Notes: generated by a model not told the origin, from the sequence alone. Shown: positions 6,772 to 15,472, counted from the stretch's first letter. The stretch: 31,920 nt of DNA from CAYSRC01 sp964433495 (GCA_964433495.1 CAYSRC010000027.1:1-31920); one strand, 5' to 3'. Numbers and translations: made by a program.

Positions 6772-8307
6772 TCAGCGCCGCCAATACTTTTTGTCGAGCG
6801 CCCTGAAGCTCACCGCCTCGGCCACGTGGCGGGCGTCCACCCGCTCGCTGCCCTCGAGGTCGGCTATCGTGCGCGACACCCGCAGCACCTTGTCGTAGGC
6901 GCGCGCAGAGAGCCCGAGCGACGAAAACGCGGCCTTGATTGTCCGCTCCGCCCCCTCGGTCAGCCTGCACACCTCGGCGGTGAGCGCCGAGGGCAGCGCG
7001 GCGTTGAGCGAAAAGCCCCTGCCCGCGTACCGCCTTCCCTGCACCGCCCGTGCCGCCTTGACCCGCTCCCGTATCGCGGCCGAGCTCTCGGCGGGCGAGG
7101 TGTCCGAGATGTCCTCATAGTCCACCTCGGCGACCTCGGCGTGTATGTCGAGCCTGTCGAGCAGCGGCCCGCTTATGCGCGAGAGATACCTGTCCACCGC
7201 GCCGGGCGTGCAGGTGCACGGCTTTGTCCTGCTGCCGAAGTTGCCGCAGCGGCAGGGGTTCATGGCGGCGACGAGCATCACGTCGCACGGGTAGGTCAGC
7301 GCGCCCGCGACGCGGGATATCGTGACGCGGCCGTCCTCGAGCGGCTGCCGCAGCACCTCGGTCGCCTCGCGCGAAAACTCGGGCAACTCGTCCAAAAACA
7401 GCACCCCGTTGTGCGCGAGCGATATCTCGCCCGGGTGGGGCAGCGACCCGCCGCCCGTCAGCGCCGCTGCAGAGACGGTGTGGTGCGGCGCGCGGAAGGG
7501 CCGCAGGGAAATCAGGCTCTCGCGGTTTTGAAGCCTGCCCGCCGCCGAGTAGATCTTGGTCGTCTCGACCGCCTCGTCGTAGCCGAGCGGCGGCAGGATG
7601 GTCGGTATGCGCTTCGCAATCATGCTCTTGCCGGTGCCGGGCGGGCCTATCATGAGCAGGTTGTGCCCGCCCGCGGCGGCGATCTCGGCGGCGCGGCGCG
7701 CGGAGGCCTGCCCCTTTACGTCGGAAAAATCGACGGAGAAATCCCCCGCGCCCTCGACAAACGGCATGGGCTCGCACCGCCGCGCGCTCTCCGATCCCCT
7801 TAAAATGTCAATACACTCGCGCACGCTGCCGACACCGAACACCTCGACGCCCGCCGCGAGCGCCGCCTCGGGCGCGTTTTCGCGCGGGACGTACAGACGC
7901 TCTATCCCCGCCGAGGCCGCCGCCGACGCCATGCACAGCGCGCCGTTCACCGGCCGCACCATGCCGTCGAGCGACAGCTCACCCAAAAAGGCGCTCTCCC
8001 GGGGCGGCGGGTCGATCTGGCCCGAGGCTGCAAGCACCGCGAGCAGGATGGGCAGGTCGTACACGGGGCCCGTCTTTCGCTTGTCGGCGGGGGCGAGATT
8101 GACGGTGATGCGGCTGACCGGGAACGTGAAGCCGCTGTTTTTGATCGCCGAGCGAACCCTGCCGCGCGACTCGCTGACGGCGGCGTCGGGCAGACCCACG
8201 ATCTCAAACGCGGGCAGGCCGTTCGACGTGTCCGCCTCGGCCGCCACGGCGTACCCGTCGAGACCGAATATCCCGAGACTGAGCACCCTCGAAAACATAA
8301 AAGACAT
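6772..8307 (-). CDS. comM: YifB/ComM family Mg-chelatase-like AAA+ ATPase
   Basis: A 511-residue AAA+ helicase-like protein. ComM drives branch migration during natural transformation in Proteobacteria; YifB homologues are widespread and of less clear role in Firmicutes. An N-terminal Lon-protease-like fold (about 1-180, with SNGLPAFEIVGLPDAAVSES and TVNLAPADKRK) is followed by the Mg-chelatase ATPase domain: Walker A GPPGTGKS (221-228), Walker B LFLDE (D306, E307), a PCRCG cysteine motif, and a C-terminal lid/helical domain. I start at the ATG at 8307, preceded by GAGGGGAG and giving the usual family length; the 40-residue extension to 8427 is basic and atypical. It is monocistronic, divergent from nfnA, and its 3' end touches repeat block R2. 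Confidence 0.93.
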   Translation of the reverse strand: MSFMFSRVLSLGIFGLDGYAVAAEADTSNGLPAFEIVGLPDAAVSESRGRVRSAIKNSGFTFPVSRITVNLAPADKRKTGPVYDLPILLAVLAASGQIDPPPRESAFLGELSLDGMVRPVNGALCMASAAASAGIERLYVPRENAPEAALAAGVEVFGVGSVRECIDILRGSESARRCEPMPFVEGAGDFSVDFSDVKGQASARRAAEIAAAGGHNLLMIGPPGTGKSMIAKRIPTILPPLGYDEAVETTKIYSAAGRLQNRESLISLRPFRAPHHTVSAAALTGGGSLPHPGEISLAHNGVLFLDELPEFSREATEVLRQPLEDGRVTISRVAGALTYPCDVMLVAAMNPCRCGNFGSRTKPCTCTPGAVDRYLSRISGPLLDRLDIHAEVAEVDYEDISDTSPAESSAAIRERVKAARAVQGRRYAGRGFSLNAALPSALTAEVCRLTEGAERTIKAAFSSLGLSARAYDKVLRVSRTIADLEGSERVDARHVAEAVSFRALDKKYWRR

Positions 8308-8446
8308 CGCTCCCCTCTGCGGGTCTTCGGCGGGCGCGGGGCCGCGCCGAAACACCCCCGTGCGGCGCAGGGGCGCCCCCTTGCCCGCCGTAAAAAATTC
8401 CCGAATATATGATAACATTTTTGTCACCCAAATGCGACATTTTGTG

Positions 8447-8474
8447 TTGACTTTAACAATCTGTCGAGTAAAAT
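8447..8474 (+). promoter_or_regulatory. Promoter of nfnAB
   Basis: TTGACT (8447-8452), a 16-nt spacer and TAAAAT (8469-8474), within an AT-rich island in otherwise GC-rich sequence, about 52 nt before the nfnA ATG. The comM promoter must lie in the same short divergent region, but I could not assign it with confidence. Confidence 0.65.
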
Positions 8475-8526
8475 TAAATTATGGGTTATTCTGTGTAAAC
8501 CAAAAAACAGAAAGGGCGTTATAACC

Positions 8527-9366
8527 ATGTACGAAATCCTTAAAAAGCGCGAGCTCAACCCCACGGTTACGCTTATGGAGATCAACGCACCCGAAATCGC
8601 CAAAAAGGCGGAGCCGGGTCAGTTCATCATCCTGCGCGTCCGTGAGCAGGGCGAGCGCATCCCCCTCACCATCGCGGACTTTGACCGCGAGCGGGGCACC
8701 GTCACGATAATCTTCCAGATCGTCGGCGCGACGACCGAGCTGCTCAACCGCCTCAACGAGGGCGACTGTTTGCAGGACTTTGTCGGCCCGCTCGGCGTCC
8801 CCAGCCACACCGAGGGCCTCAAGAAGGTCGCGGTTATCGGCGGCGGCGTGGGCTGCGCGATAGCGTACCCCATCGCGAAGAAGCTGCACGGCCTCGGCTG
8901 CGAGGTTCACTCGATCGCGGGCTTCCGCAGCAAGGATCTCGTCATCCTTGAGGACGAGTTCAGGGCTGTCAGCGATAAGTACGTGCTCATGTCGGACGAC
9001 GGCTCGGTCGGCGAAAAGGGCCTTGTCACCAACGCGCTCGAAAAGCTCATCGAGAGCGGCGAGAAGTACGATCAGGTCATCGCCATCGGCCCGCTGATCA
9101 TGATGAAGTTTGTCTGCAAGCTCACCGAGAAGTACGGCGTCAAGACCATCGTCTCGATGAACCCGATCATGATAGACGGCACCGGCATGTGCGGCTGCTG
9201 CCGCCTGACCGTCGACGGCGAGACCAAGTTCGCGTGCGTAGACGGCCCCGACTTCGACGGCCACAAGGTCGACTTTGACGAGGCGATGTCGCGCTGCGCC
9301 GCCTACCGTCCCTATGAGGCCAAAAAGCGCGAAGAAACCTGCAACCTGTTCAAGGGGGTAAGATAA
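8527..9366 (+). CDS. nfnA: NfnA-type subunit, FAD/NAD-binding (sulfide dehydrogenase / ferredoxin:NADP reductase alpha)
   Basis: A 279-residue member of the ferredoxin-reductase-like family shared by NfnA, SudB and PyrK. The FAD-binding barrel is at about 1-95 with RIPLT (44-48). The nucleotide-binding Rossmann domain follows with VAVIGGGVGC (101-110). A C-terminal [2Fe-2S] site is marked by MIDGTGMCGCCR with Cys222, Cys225 and Cys237, and Asp217 nearby as a possible ligand. With the next gene it should form the cytoplasmic NfnAB complex, which couples NADH and reduced ferredoxin to reduction of two NADP+ by flavin-based bifurcation. The ATG at 8527 has AAAGGG upstream. The alternative reading is a sulfide dehydrogenase pair, since these families are not separable by eye. 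Confidence 0.88.
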   Translation: MYEILKKRELNPTVTLMEINAPEIAKKAEPGQFIILRVREQGERIPLTIADFDRERGTVTIIFQIVGATTELLNRLNEGDCLQDFVGPLGVPSHTEGLKKVAVIGGGVGCAIAYPIAKKLHGLGCEVHSIAGFRSKDLVILEDEFRAVSDKYVLMSDDGSVGEKGLVTNALEKLIESGEKYDQVIAIGPLIMMKFVCKLTEKYGVKTIVSMNPIMIDGTGMCGCCRLTVDGETKFACVDGPDFDGHKVDFDEAMSRCAAYRPYEAKKREETCNLFKGVR

Positions 9367-9367
9367 A

Positions 9368-10756
9368 ATGCCTAACATGTCTTTAAAGAAAAACCCCATG
9401 CCCTCCCAGGAGCCCAACGTCCGCAACAAGAACTTCAAGGAGGTTGCGCTGGGCTACACCGAGGAGATGGCGATCGACGAGGCAAACCGCTGCTTAAACT
9501 GCAAAAACAGCCCCTGCGTGCAGGGCTGCCCCGTCTCGATCCACATCCCCGACTTCATCTCCAAGATAAGGGATAAGGACTATGACGGCGCCTACGGCGT
9601 CATCTCGCTGTCAAGCTCGCTGCCCGCCGTGTGCGGCCGCGTCTGCCCGCAGGAGAGCCAGTGCGAAAAGTACTGCGTGCGAGGCATCAAGGGCGAGCCC
9701 GTCGGCATCGGCAGGCTCGAGCGCTTTGTCGCCGACTACCGCATGAACAACTCGACCGCCAAGGTCGAAAAGCCCGCCTCCAACGGCCACCGCGTGGCGG
9801 TCATCGGCGCGGGCCCCGCGGGCCTCACCTGCGCGGGCGACCTCGCCAAAAAGGGCTATGCCGTCACGATATTCGAGGCGCTGCACACCGCGGGCGGCGT
9901 GCTTGTGTACGGCATCCCCGAGTTCCGTCTGCCCAAGGCGATCGTCGCCAAGGAGATCGACACCCTCAAGGCGCTGGGCGTCGAGGTCAGGACCAACATG
10001 GTCGTCGGCCGCACGATCACCGTCGACGAGCTGTTTGAGGAGGGCTTTGAGGCGATCTTCATCGGCTCGGGCGCGGGCCTGCCGAGGTTCATGGGCATCC
10101 CGGGCGAAAACCTCAACGGCGTCTTCTCGGCCAACGAGTTTCTCACCCGCGTCAACCTGATGAAGGCGTACACCGACACCGCCGACACCCCCATGAAGGA
10201 GAACAAAAACGTCGTTGTTGTCGGCGGCGGCAACGTCGCCATGGACGCCGCGCGCTGTGCGAAGCGCCTCGGCGCCGACAACGTCTACATCGTCTACCGC
10301 CGCTCGATGGACGAGCTTCCCGCCCGTAAGGAGGAGGTCGAGCACGCCGAGGAGGAGGGCATCATCTTCAAGCTGCTCAACAACCCGGTCGAGATCCTCG
10401 GCACCGACGGCGCGGTCAGCAGCATCAAGTGCGTCGAGATGGAGCTCGGCGAGCCCGACGCCTCGGGTCGCCGCCGCCCCGTTGCGAAGGCGGGCTCGGA
10501 GTTTGAGATCGAGGCCGATTGTGTCATCATGGCCATCGGCACCTCGCCCAACCCGCTGATAAAGTCGACCACCAAGGGGCTCGACGTCAAGCCGTTCGGC
10601 GGCCTTGTCGCGGACGAGAACACCGGCGCGACGACCCGCGAGGGCGTGTACGCCGGCGGCGACGCCGTCACCGGCGCGGCGACCGTCATCCTCGCGATGG
10701 GCGCGGGCAAGCAGTCCGCCGCCGCCATCGACGAGTACATCAAGAGCAAGAACTGA
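9368..10756 (+). CDS. nfnB: NfnB-type subunit / GltD-like NADPH flavoprotein (glutamate synthase small-subunit family)
   Basis: A 462-residue flavoprotein. The N-terminal DPYD/GltD-type Fe-S domain carries two clusters' worth of cysteines (Cys42/45/50/54 and Cys89/93/99/103). It is followed by the FAD-binding motif VAVIGAGPAG (143-152), the NADP-binding motif VVVVGGGNVAMDAARCAKRL near 270-290, and a C-terminal GVYAGGDAVTGAATVILAMG segment. No large glutamate synthase subunit is nearby, while the NfnA-type partner is directly upstream (1-nt gap, AAGGGGG ribosome binding site), so NfnB is a better call than GltD. It would hold the b-FAD site of the bifurcating complex. A terminator follows, so the unit is a two-gene operon. 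Confidence 0.9.
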   Translation: MPNMSLKKNPMPSQEPNVRNKNFKEVALGYTEEMAIDEANRCLNCKNSPCVQGCPVSIHIPDFISKIRDKDYDGAYGVISLSSSLPAVCGRVCPQESQCEKYCVRGIKGEPVGIGRLERFVADYRMNNSTAKVEKPASNGHRVAVIGAGPAGLTCAGDLAKKGYAVTIFEALHTAGGVLVYGIPEFRLPKAIVAKEIDTLKALGVEVRTNMVVGRTITVDELFEEGFEAIFIGSGAGLPRFMGIPGENLNGVFSANEFLTRVNLMKAYTDTADTPMKENKNVVVVGGGNVAMDAARCAKRLGADNVYIVYRRSMDELPARKEEVEHAEEEGIIFKLLNNPVEILGTDGAVSSIKCVEMELGEPDASGRRRPVAKAGSEFEIEADCVIMAIGTSPNPLIKSTTKGLDVKPFGGLVADENTGATTREGVYAGGDAVTGAATVILAMGAGKQSAAAIDEYIKSKN

Positions 10757-10826
10757 GCGCCCTTTGTCGTTCCGTTTTCCCCCCGAACCCCCTCTGAGCG
10801 TGGGGCGGAAAACACGCGGCAAACCG

Positions 10827-10863
10827 AGGGCGGCGCAAGCGCAAGGCTTGCGCCGCCCTTTTT
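10827..10863 (+). terminator. Rho-independent terminator of nfnAB
   Basis: A perfect 14-bp stem (AGGGCGGCGCAAGC with its complement ending at 10858; loop about 4-5 nt), followed directly by TTTTTGTG. It lies about 70 nt after the nfnB stop. Confidence 0.9.
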
Positions 10864-10929
10864 GTGTGCGCCGTAAATCATTTTGTCAAGCGTTTTTGCG
10901 TTATCTGCACAAAACCTCTTCGGCGTGAC

Positions 10930-11660
10930 GGGAAACAGGCAGGAGGTGCGGGCGCAAAATGCGCTCGCGGACGGTCGGCGAGGCTTCGCCGCACTGCACC
11001 CTGCAACCTCCCGCAGAGTGTACCGCACGTCGCTCCGATTACGACACGCATCTGCCGCATGTCCGTACCTTTAACATGCAGCCGCCCTGCGGGAGGTTGC
11101 AGGGCGTGTCAGTGTCAGTTCCGGGTTCCCTTCAATGTCAAACGACATTGAAGGGGGAGGACGAGCGGCGGAGTGGGCTGATGTTTGCGTCCCTGCGCAA
11201 ACGGAGCTTATCGCAGCCCGCGAGGACGAGATGAGGGGCAGCGGGGATTTTGATTTTATCCCTGCTGAGAATAAGAAGCTCCTTGCCCCCTCATCCACCG
11301 CGGGGCCGTCCCCCTTCCCCCGAGGGGGAAGGGGGACGGGGCTTAAAGCTTACACCCGGTCCTCGGGTCTCGCGCCCTTTAGGCTCCCTTGTGTAAAGGG
11401 AGCTGTCGCAAAGCGACTGAGGGATTGTACCTTTTCCCTCGGGCTTCCCTACTGTACGGTATGGGGGCTTCGGTTTTCAGCAAGTCCTAAAAGCTTACCC
11501 ACATCCCGCGGGCTGCGTGCCTTTAAGCTCCCTTTCCGACCGGCGCAAGAGGGACGCGCGCATGTCAATGTCCGTTCCATCTGCGTCCCGCCGTTCCGCG
11601 CGGCAGATGCGCGTCGCAATCTGTACGATATTGCTTCTCAGCAAATCTCTGCACCGCTCT
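10930..11660. repeat. Intergenic repeat block R3 (largest)
   Basis: About 730 bp with no gene I believe in, between the convergent nfnB and ileS. It is a mosaic of the modules seen elsewhere. Module B is at about 11037-11120 (GATTACGACACGCATCTGCC, then TTTAACATG, then GTGTCAGTGTCAG), and again inverted at about 11560-11625 (reverse complement of GACGCGCATCTGCCGCGCGG). Module C appears twice, about 11341-11400 and 11485-11535 (CAGCAAGT, AAAGCTTAC, GCG(C/T)GCC(C/T)TT, GGCTCCCTT). A module-A-like hairpin segment is at about 11385-11435 (GGCTCCCTTGTGTAAAGGGA, then GTCGCAAAGCGAC, then TGAGGGATTG). Small hairpins abound. Open frames through it have no family resemblance and cross several modules. 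Confidence 0.7.
11128..11155. repeat. Perfect 12-bp inverted repeat with AAAC loop
   Basis: CCCTTCAATGTC at 11128-11139 pairs exactly with 11144-11155. The loop is AAAC on the plus strand, reading GTTT on the minus. There is no U-tract on either side. The GTTTGACAT core of the minus strand resembles the GTTTGACATG piece of module B near 6512, so it may be a rearranged module end. Confidence 0.7.
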
Positions 11661-11708
11661 CACGCAAAAGCCTTTTAAAAGTACGCAAAAAAGAGCAGGG
11701 CACGCGCC

Positions 11709-11727
11709 GAAAAAAGCGGGCCCCGCT
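11709..11727 (-). terminator. Possible terminator of ileS
   Basis: On the minus strand a short AGCGG-GGC-CCGCT hairpin is followed by TTTTTT, 98 nt after the ileS stop. The stem is only 5 bp, so confidence is modest. Confidence 0.4.
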
Positions 11728-11824
11728 CGTTCATTATACTGAAAAATCCTGAACTTCGTCTTTTAATCTGATCGGCGCGGCACTCGGTGGACAAAACCGC
11801 CTAAAACAGCGCTGCGGGCGGCTG

Positions 11825-14800
11825 TCACACCCTTCTCACCGACACCTCGGCGGGCTCGCCGTTGATGTCCCACTCGCGCACAAAGCCGTCCCTGTCGACA
11901 GCATCCAGCTTAAAGCTGTCGGCGAGCACGTCCTCCGCAATCTCGTCCCCAAACTCGCCCAGCACCTCGCCGAGGCGCTGTGAGCAGGCGACGCGCAGCT
12001 CGATGTGGTCGACGACGTCAAAGCCCGCGTCCTTGCGCATCGACTGCACCTTGCTGACGAGCTCGCGCACAAAGCCCTCCTTGACAAGCGCCTCGGTGAG
12101 CTCGGTGTCGAGCGCAACGGTGTAGCCGCCGTCCGACACGCTCGCATAGCCCTCGACCTTTGCGGCCTCGATGAGCAGGTCGTCGGCGGTGAGCTTTTCC
12201 TCCCCGTCCGCCGTCATAAGGGTGATATATCCGTCGCGGTCGAGCGCGCGCTTGGCGTCGCCGCCCTCAAGCTCGCCCAGCAGCTTTTTGATCTCGCCGA
12301 GGCGCTTGCCGAAACGCGGCCCCAGGGTGCGCAGCTGGGGCTTGAAGATGTAGTCGGAAAAACGCGACATGTCGTCGGTGAACTCGACGTTTTTGACGTT
12401 GAGCTCGTCCTCGACGATCTCGGTGTACATCTCGTCCAGGCTCTCGGCGCCGCCGACATACATGACCGACAGCGGCTGCCTGTTTTTCACGCCACCCTCG
12501 TTGCGCGCGGCGCGGCCGAGCACGACGATCTTGAGGACCTCCTGCATACTGCGCTCGAGCTCGGGGTCGATGAGGCTGTCGTCGGCCTCGGGGTAGAGGC
12601 AGAGGTGGATGCTCTCGGGCGCCGAGGGGTCGACGCTGCGCACCAGGTTTTGATAGATGTCCTCGGTCATAAAGGGGATCATGGGCGCCGCGAGCTTCGC
12701 GACGGTCACGAGCGCGGTGTACAGCGTCATGTAGGCGTTTACCTTGTCCTCGGTCAGTCGCTTGCCCCAAAAGCGCTCGCGGCTGCGGCGGACGTACCAG
12801 TTGGACAGCTCGTCCACAAAGTCCTCAAGCGCGTGCGCGGCCTCGGGGATGCGGTAGGCGGCGAGATGGCCGTCGGTCTCCTTTATGAGCGTGTTGAGGC
12901 GCGAGAGCAGCCATCTGTCCATGACACAGAGTCTGTCCCGCTCGAGCCTGTGCTTCGTGGGGTCAAACCCGTCGATGTCGGCGTACAGGACGTAGAACGC
13001 GTAGGTGTTCCACAGCGTGCCCAAAAACTTGCGCTGCCCCTCGATGACCGCGTCGGCGTAGAACTTGTTGGGCAGCCACGGCGCGCTGTTCTCATAGAAG
13101 TACCAGCGTATCGCGTCGGCGCCGTAGGTCGACAGCGCGTCGAACGGGTCGACCGCGTTGCCCTTGGACTTGCTCATCTTCTGCCCGTTCTCGTCCATGA
13201 CGTGCCCTAAGACGATGCAGTTTCTGAACGGGGCCCTGTTAAAGATGAGGGTGGAGATGGACAGCAGCGAGTTGAACCAGCCCCTCGTTTGGTCGACCGC
13301 CTCGGATATAAAGTCGGCGGGGAAGGTCTTTTCAAACTGCTCGACATTTTCAAACGGATAGTGCCACTGGGCAAAGGGCATCGAGCCCGAGTCGTACCAG
13401 CAGTCGATGACCTCCTCGACCCTGTGCATCTCGCCTCCGCACTCGGGGCACCTTATCGTCACGGCGTCGATGTAGGGGCGGTGCAGCTCGATGTCGTCGG
13501 GGCAGTTGTCCGACATCTCCTTTAGCTCGGCGATCGAGCCTATGGCGTGCCTGTGCCCGCACGAGCACTCCCAGATGTTGAGCGGGGTGCCCCAATAGCG
13601 GTTGCGGGACAGCGCCCAGTCCTGCATGTTCTCGAGCCAGTTGCCGAACCGCTTTTGCCCGATCGACGGGGGGATCCAATTTATCGTGGCGTTGTTTCTT
13701 ATCAGGTCGTCCCGCACCGCCGACATGCGGATGTACCACGACTCGCGCGCGTAATAGATGAGCGGGGTGTCGCAGCGCCAGCAGTGGGGATAGCTGTGGG
13801 TGAACATGGGCGCCGAGAACAGAAGCCCCCTCTTCTCGAGATCCTCGAGCACCAGCGGGTCGGCCTTTTTGACAAAGGCGCCCGCCCACGGCGTCTCGGC
13901 CGTCATCTCGCCCCTGCCGTCGACATACTGCAAAAACGGCAGGTCGTAGGCGGCGCCGACCTTGTTGTCGTCTTCACCGAACGCGGGGGCGATGTGGACA
14001 ATGCCGGTGCCCTCGCCGAGCGAGACGTAGTCGGCGCACACGACATAAAAGCCCTTTTTGTCCACCTTTTGGAAGTCGAACAGCTGCTCGTACTCGAGGC
14101 CCTCGAGCGCCCTGCCCTCGACCTTCTGCAAGACCTCGACGTCGTCGCCGAGCACCGAGGCCGCCTGCCCCTCGGCCAGCCAATAGGTGTATCCGTCGGC
14201 CGCCTTCACCTTGACATAGCTGAGCTTGGGGTTGACGCACAGCGCGACGTTGCTCGGCAACGTCCACGGCGTCGTCGTCCACGCAAGGAAATAGGCGTCC
14301 TCGCCCTTCTGCTTAAAGCGGACGACGGCCGAGCGCTCCTTGACGTCCTTATAGCCGAGCGACACCTCGTGCGAGGCAAGCGGCGTCCCGCAGCGCGGGC
14401 AGTAGGGCACGATCTTATAGCCCTTGTACAGCAGACCCTTTTCCCAGATCTTTTTAAGCGACCACCACTCGGACTCGATAAAGTCGTTGTCGTAGGTGAC
14501 ATATGGGTTGTCCATGTCCGCCCAAAAGCCGACCGTCGAGGAAAACTCCTCCCACATGCCCTTGTACTTCCAGACGCTCTGCTTGCACTTTCGGATAAAC
14601 GGGTCGATGCCGTATTTTTCGATCTGCTCCTTGCCGTCAAAGCCGAGCTCGCGCTCGACCTCGAGCTCGACGGGCAGGCCGTGGGTGTCCCAGCCCGCCT
14701 TTCGGGGGACCATCTCGCCCTTCATCGTGTGATAGCGCGGGATCATGTCCTTGATGACCCGCGTCAGCACATGGCCGATGTGCGGCTTGCCGTTTGCGGT

Positions 14801-14944
14801 CGGCGGCCCGTCGTAGAACATATACAGCGGCCCGTCCTTGCGCTCCTCGACGCTCTTTTCAAAGATGCGGTTGTCGGCCCAGAATTTCTCCACCGCTTTT
14901 TCACTTTTCACAAAATCCCTCGCGGCGTTGACCTTTTTGTACAT
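11825..14944 (-). CDS. ileS: Isoleucyl-tRNA synthetase, eukaryote-like type 2
   Basis: Class I cytoplasmic aminoacyl-tRNA synthetase that charges tRNA-Ile and edits Val-AMP/Val-tRNA. At 1039 residues it is longer than the classical bacterial type (about 930). HIGH motif at 55-58 (PTANGKPHIGHVLTR), the AGWDTHGLPVELEVE segment, the CP1 editing insert (WTTTPWTLPSNVAL), KMSKS near 590 (GQKMSKSKGN) and a long C-terminal region without the type-1 C-terminal zinc finger. The PPTANGKPHIGH wording and length match the eukaryote-like IleS2 group. The ATG at 14944 has GGGAGGAAACGC just upstream. Transcription is from a strong promoter through an Ile T-box leader, so it rises when uncharged tRNA-Ile accumulates. 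It is monocistronic. Confidence 0.97.
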   Translation of the reverse strand: MYKKVNAARDFVKSEKAVEKFWADNRIFEKSVEERKDGPLYMFYDGPPTANGKPHIGHVLTRVIKDMIPRYHTMKGEMVPRKAGWDTHGLPVELEVERELGFDGKEQIEKYGIDPFIRKCKQSVWKYKGMWEEFSSTVGFWADMDNPYVTYDNDFIESEWWSLKKIWEKGLLYKGYKIVPYCPRCGTPLASHEVSLGYKDVKERSAVVRFKQKGEDAYFLAWTTTPWTLPSNVALCVNPKLSYVKVKAADGYTYWLAEGQAASVLGDDVEVLQKVEGRALEGLEYEQLFDFQKVDKKGFYVVCADYVSLGEGTGIVHIAPAFGEDDNKVGAAYDLPFLQYVDGRGEMTAETPWAGAFVKKADPLVLEDLEKRGLLFSAPMFTHSYPHCWRCDTPLIYYARESWYIRMSAVRDDLIRNNATINWIPPSIGQKRFGNWLENMQDWALSRNRYWGTPLNIWECSCGHRHAIGSIAELKEMSDNCPDDIELHRPYIDAVTIRCPECGGEMHRVEEVIDCWYDSGSMPFAQWHYPFENVEQFEKTFPADFISEAVDQTRGWFNSLLSISTLIFNRAPFRNCIVLGHVMDENGQKMSKSKGNAVDPFDALSTYGADAIRWYFYENSAPWLPNKFYADAVIEGQRKFLGTLWNTYAFYVLYADIDGFDPTKHRLERDRLCVMDRWLLSRLNTLIKETDGHLAAYRIPEAAHALEDFVDELSNWYVRRSRERFWGKRLTEDKVNAYMTLYTALVTVAKLAAPMIPFMTEDIYQNLVRSVDPSAPESIHLCLYPEADDSLIDPELERSMQEVLKIVVLGRAARNEGGVKNRQPLSVMYVGGAESLDEMYTEIVEDELNVKNVEFTDDMSRFSDYIFKPQLRTLGPRFGKRLGEIKKLLGELEGGDAKRALDRDGYITLMTADGEEKLTADDLLIEAAKVEGYASVSDGGYTVALDTELTEALVKEGFVRELVSKVQSMRKDAGFDVVDHIELRVACSQRLGEVLGEFGDEIAEDVLADSFKLDAVDRDGFVREWDINGEPAEVSVRRV

Positions 14945-15040
14945 GCGTTTCCTCCCTTTCGGCTGGGTTTTCTCTTTTTTGCGCCCCGATTCGGGCGGCG
15001 CCTGTTGTGCCGGGCTCGCCCTTTACGTGCGGGGCAAAAT

Positions 15041-15420
15041 AAAAAGCCTTCGTCCCGACGGGACGAAGGCTTGCAGTTAAGCTTCGCTTTTGACCACCCA
15101 CAGGCATACCGACATATGCTGCCCCTGTAACGGAGGGCCCTCCGCCGCCTGCTACCGGGCGGGCCGAGCGTGGGACAAAAAACGTCCCGACAGCGCAGCC
15201 TTGCCTTTGGCCGACGGGGCTCGGAAGTGATGTTCGGCGCGCGCTACCGGCGGCGGGCTTGCACCGTCCCCGCCTCGCTTTGGCTTTCGCCGCCCGCTTA
15301 CTGTCTTCGTCTCAGCCTGTCGTGATATTGATATCAAGGGTGCGTCTCGACCCCGCGCGCCCAAGGCCCCTGACGCGGCGACCCGCCGCAGAACAGGCCG
15401 CGCGCCCGCACCCCTACAGT
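15041..15420 (-). promoter_or_regulatory. Isoleucine T-box leader of ileS
   Basis: Untranslated leader between the ileS promoter and gene. On the minus strand, in order: a stem I 5' side with GACGAAGACAG (about 15300-15315), the stem I apical part with CGGTGCAAGCC (about 15250-15268), the specifier segment GAACATCACTTCCGAG with Ile codon ATC at 15231-15229, a stem II/III region, the antiterminator bulge TGGGTGGT (15100-15093), whose UGGU can pair with the ACCA end of tRNA-Ile, and an intrinsic terminator (AGCCTTCGTCCC stem, 15072-15041, with TTTTTATTTT). The usual GGTGGNACCGCG reads GGTGGTCAAAAGCG here. Charged tRNA should permit the terminator; uncharged tRNA should stabilise read-through. 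Confidence 0.9.
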
Positions 15421-15424
15421 ATTT

Positions 15425-15452
15425 ATAATACCCTTAAAACAAAAAAAGTCAA
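15425..15452 (-). promoter_or_regulatory. Promoter of the T-box/ileS transcript
   Basis: Minus strand TTGACT (15452-15447), a T-rich 16-nt spacer and TATTAT (15430-15425). The -10 is followed by AAA and then TACTGTA, an arrangement also seen before the U32 gene. Confidence 0.8.
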
Positions 15453-15472
15453 GTGGATATCGCGTTTTGCTG

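Noticed and set aside
9368..10756. Calling the flavoprotein glutamate synthase small subunit (GltD)
   Set aside because: No large subunit is nearby and an NfnA/SudB-type partner is directly upstream.
11135..11752. A 205-codon open frame in the repeat region between nfnB and ileS
   Set aside because: It runs through several repeat modules and hairpins, lacks a good ribosome binding site and shows no family-like pattern.
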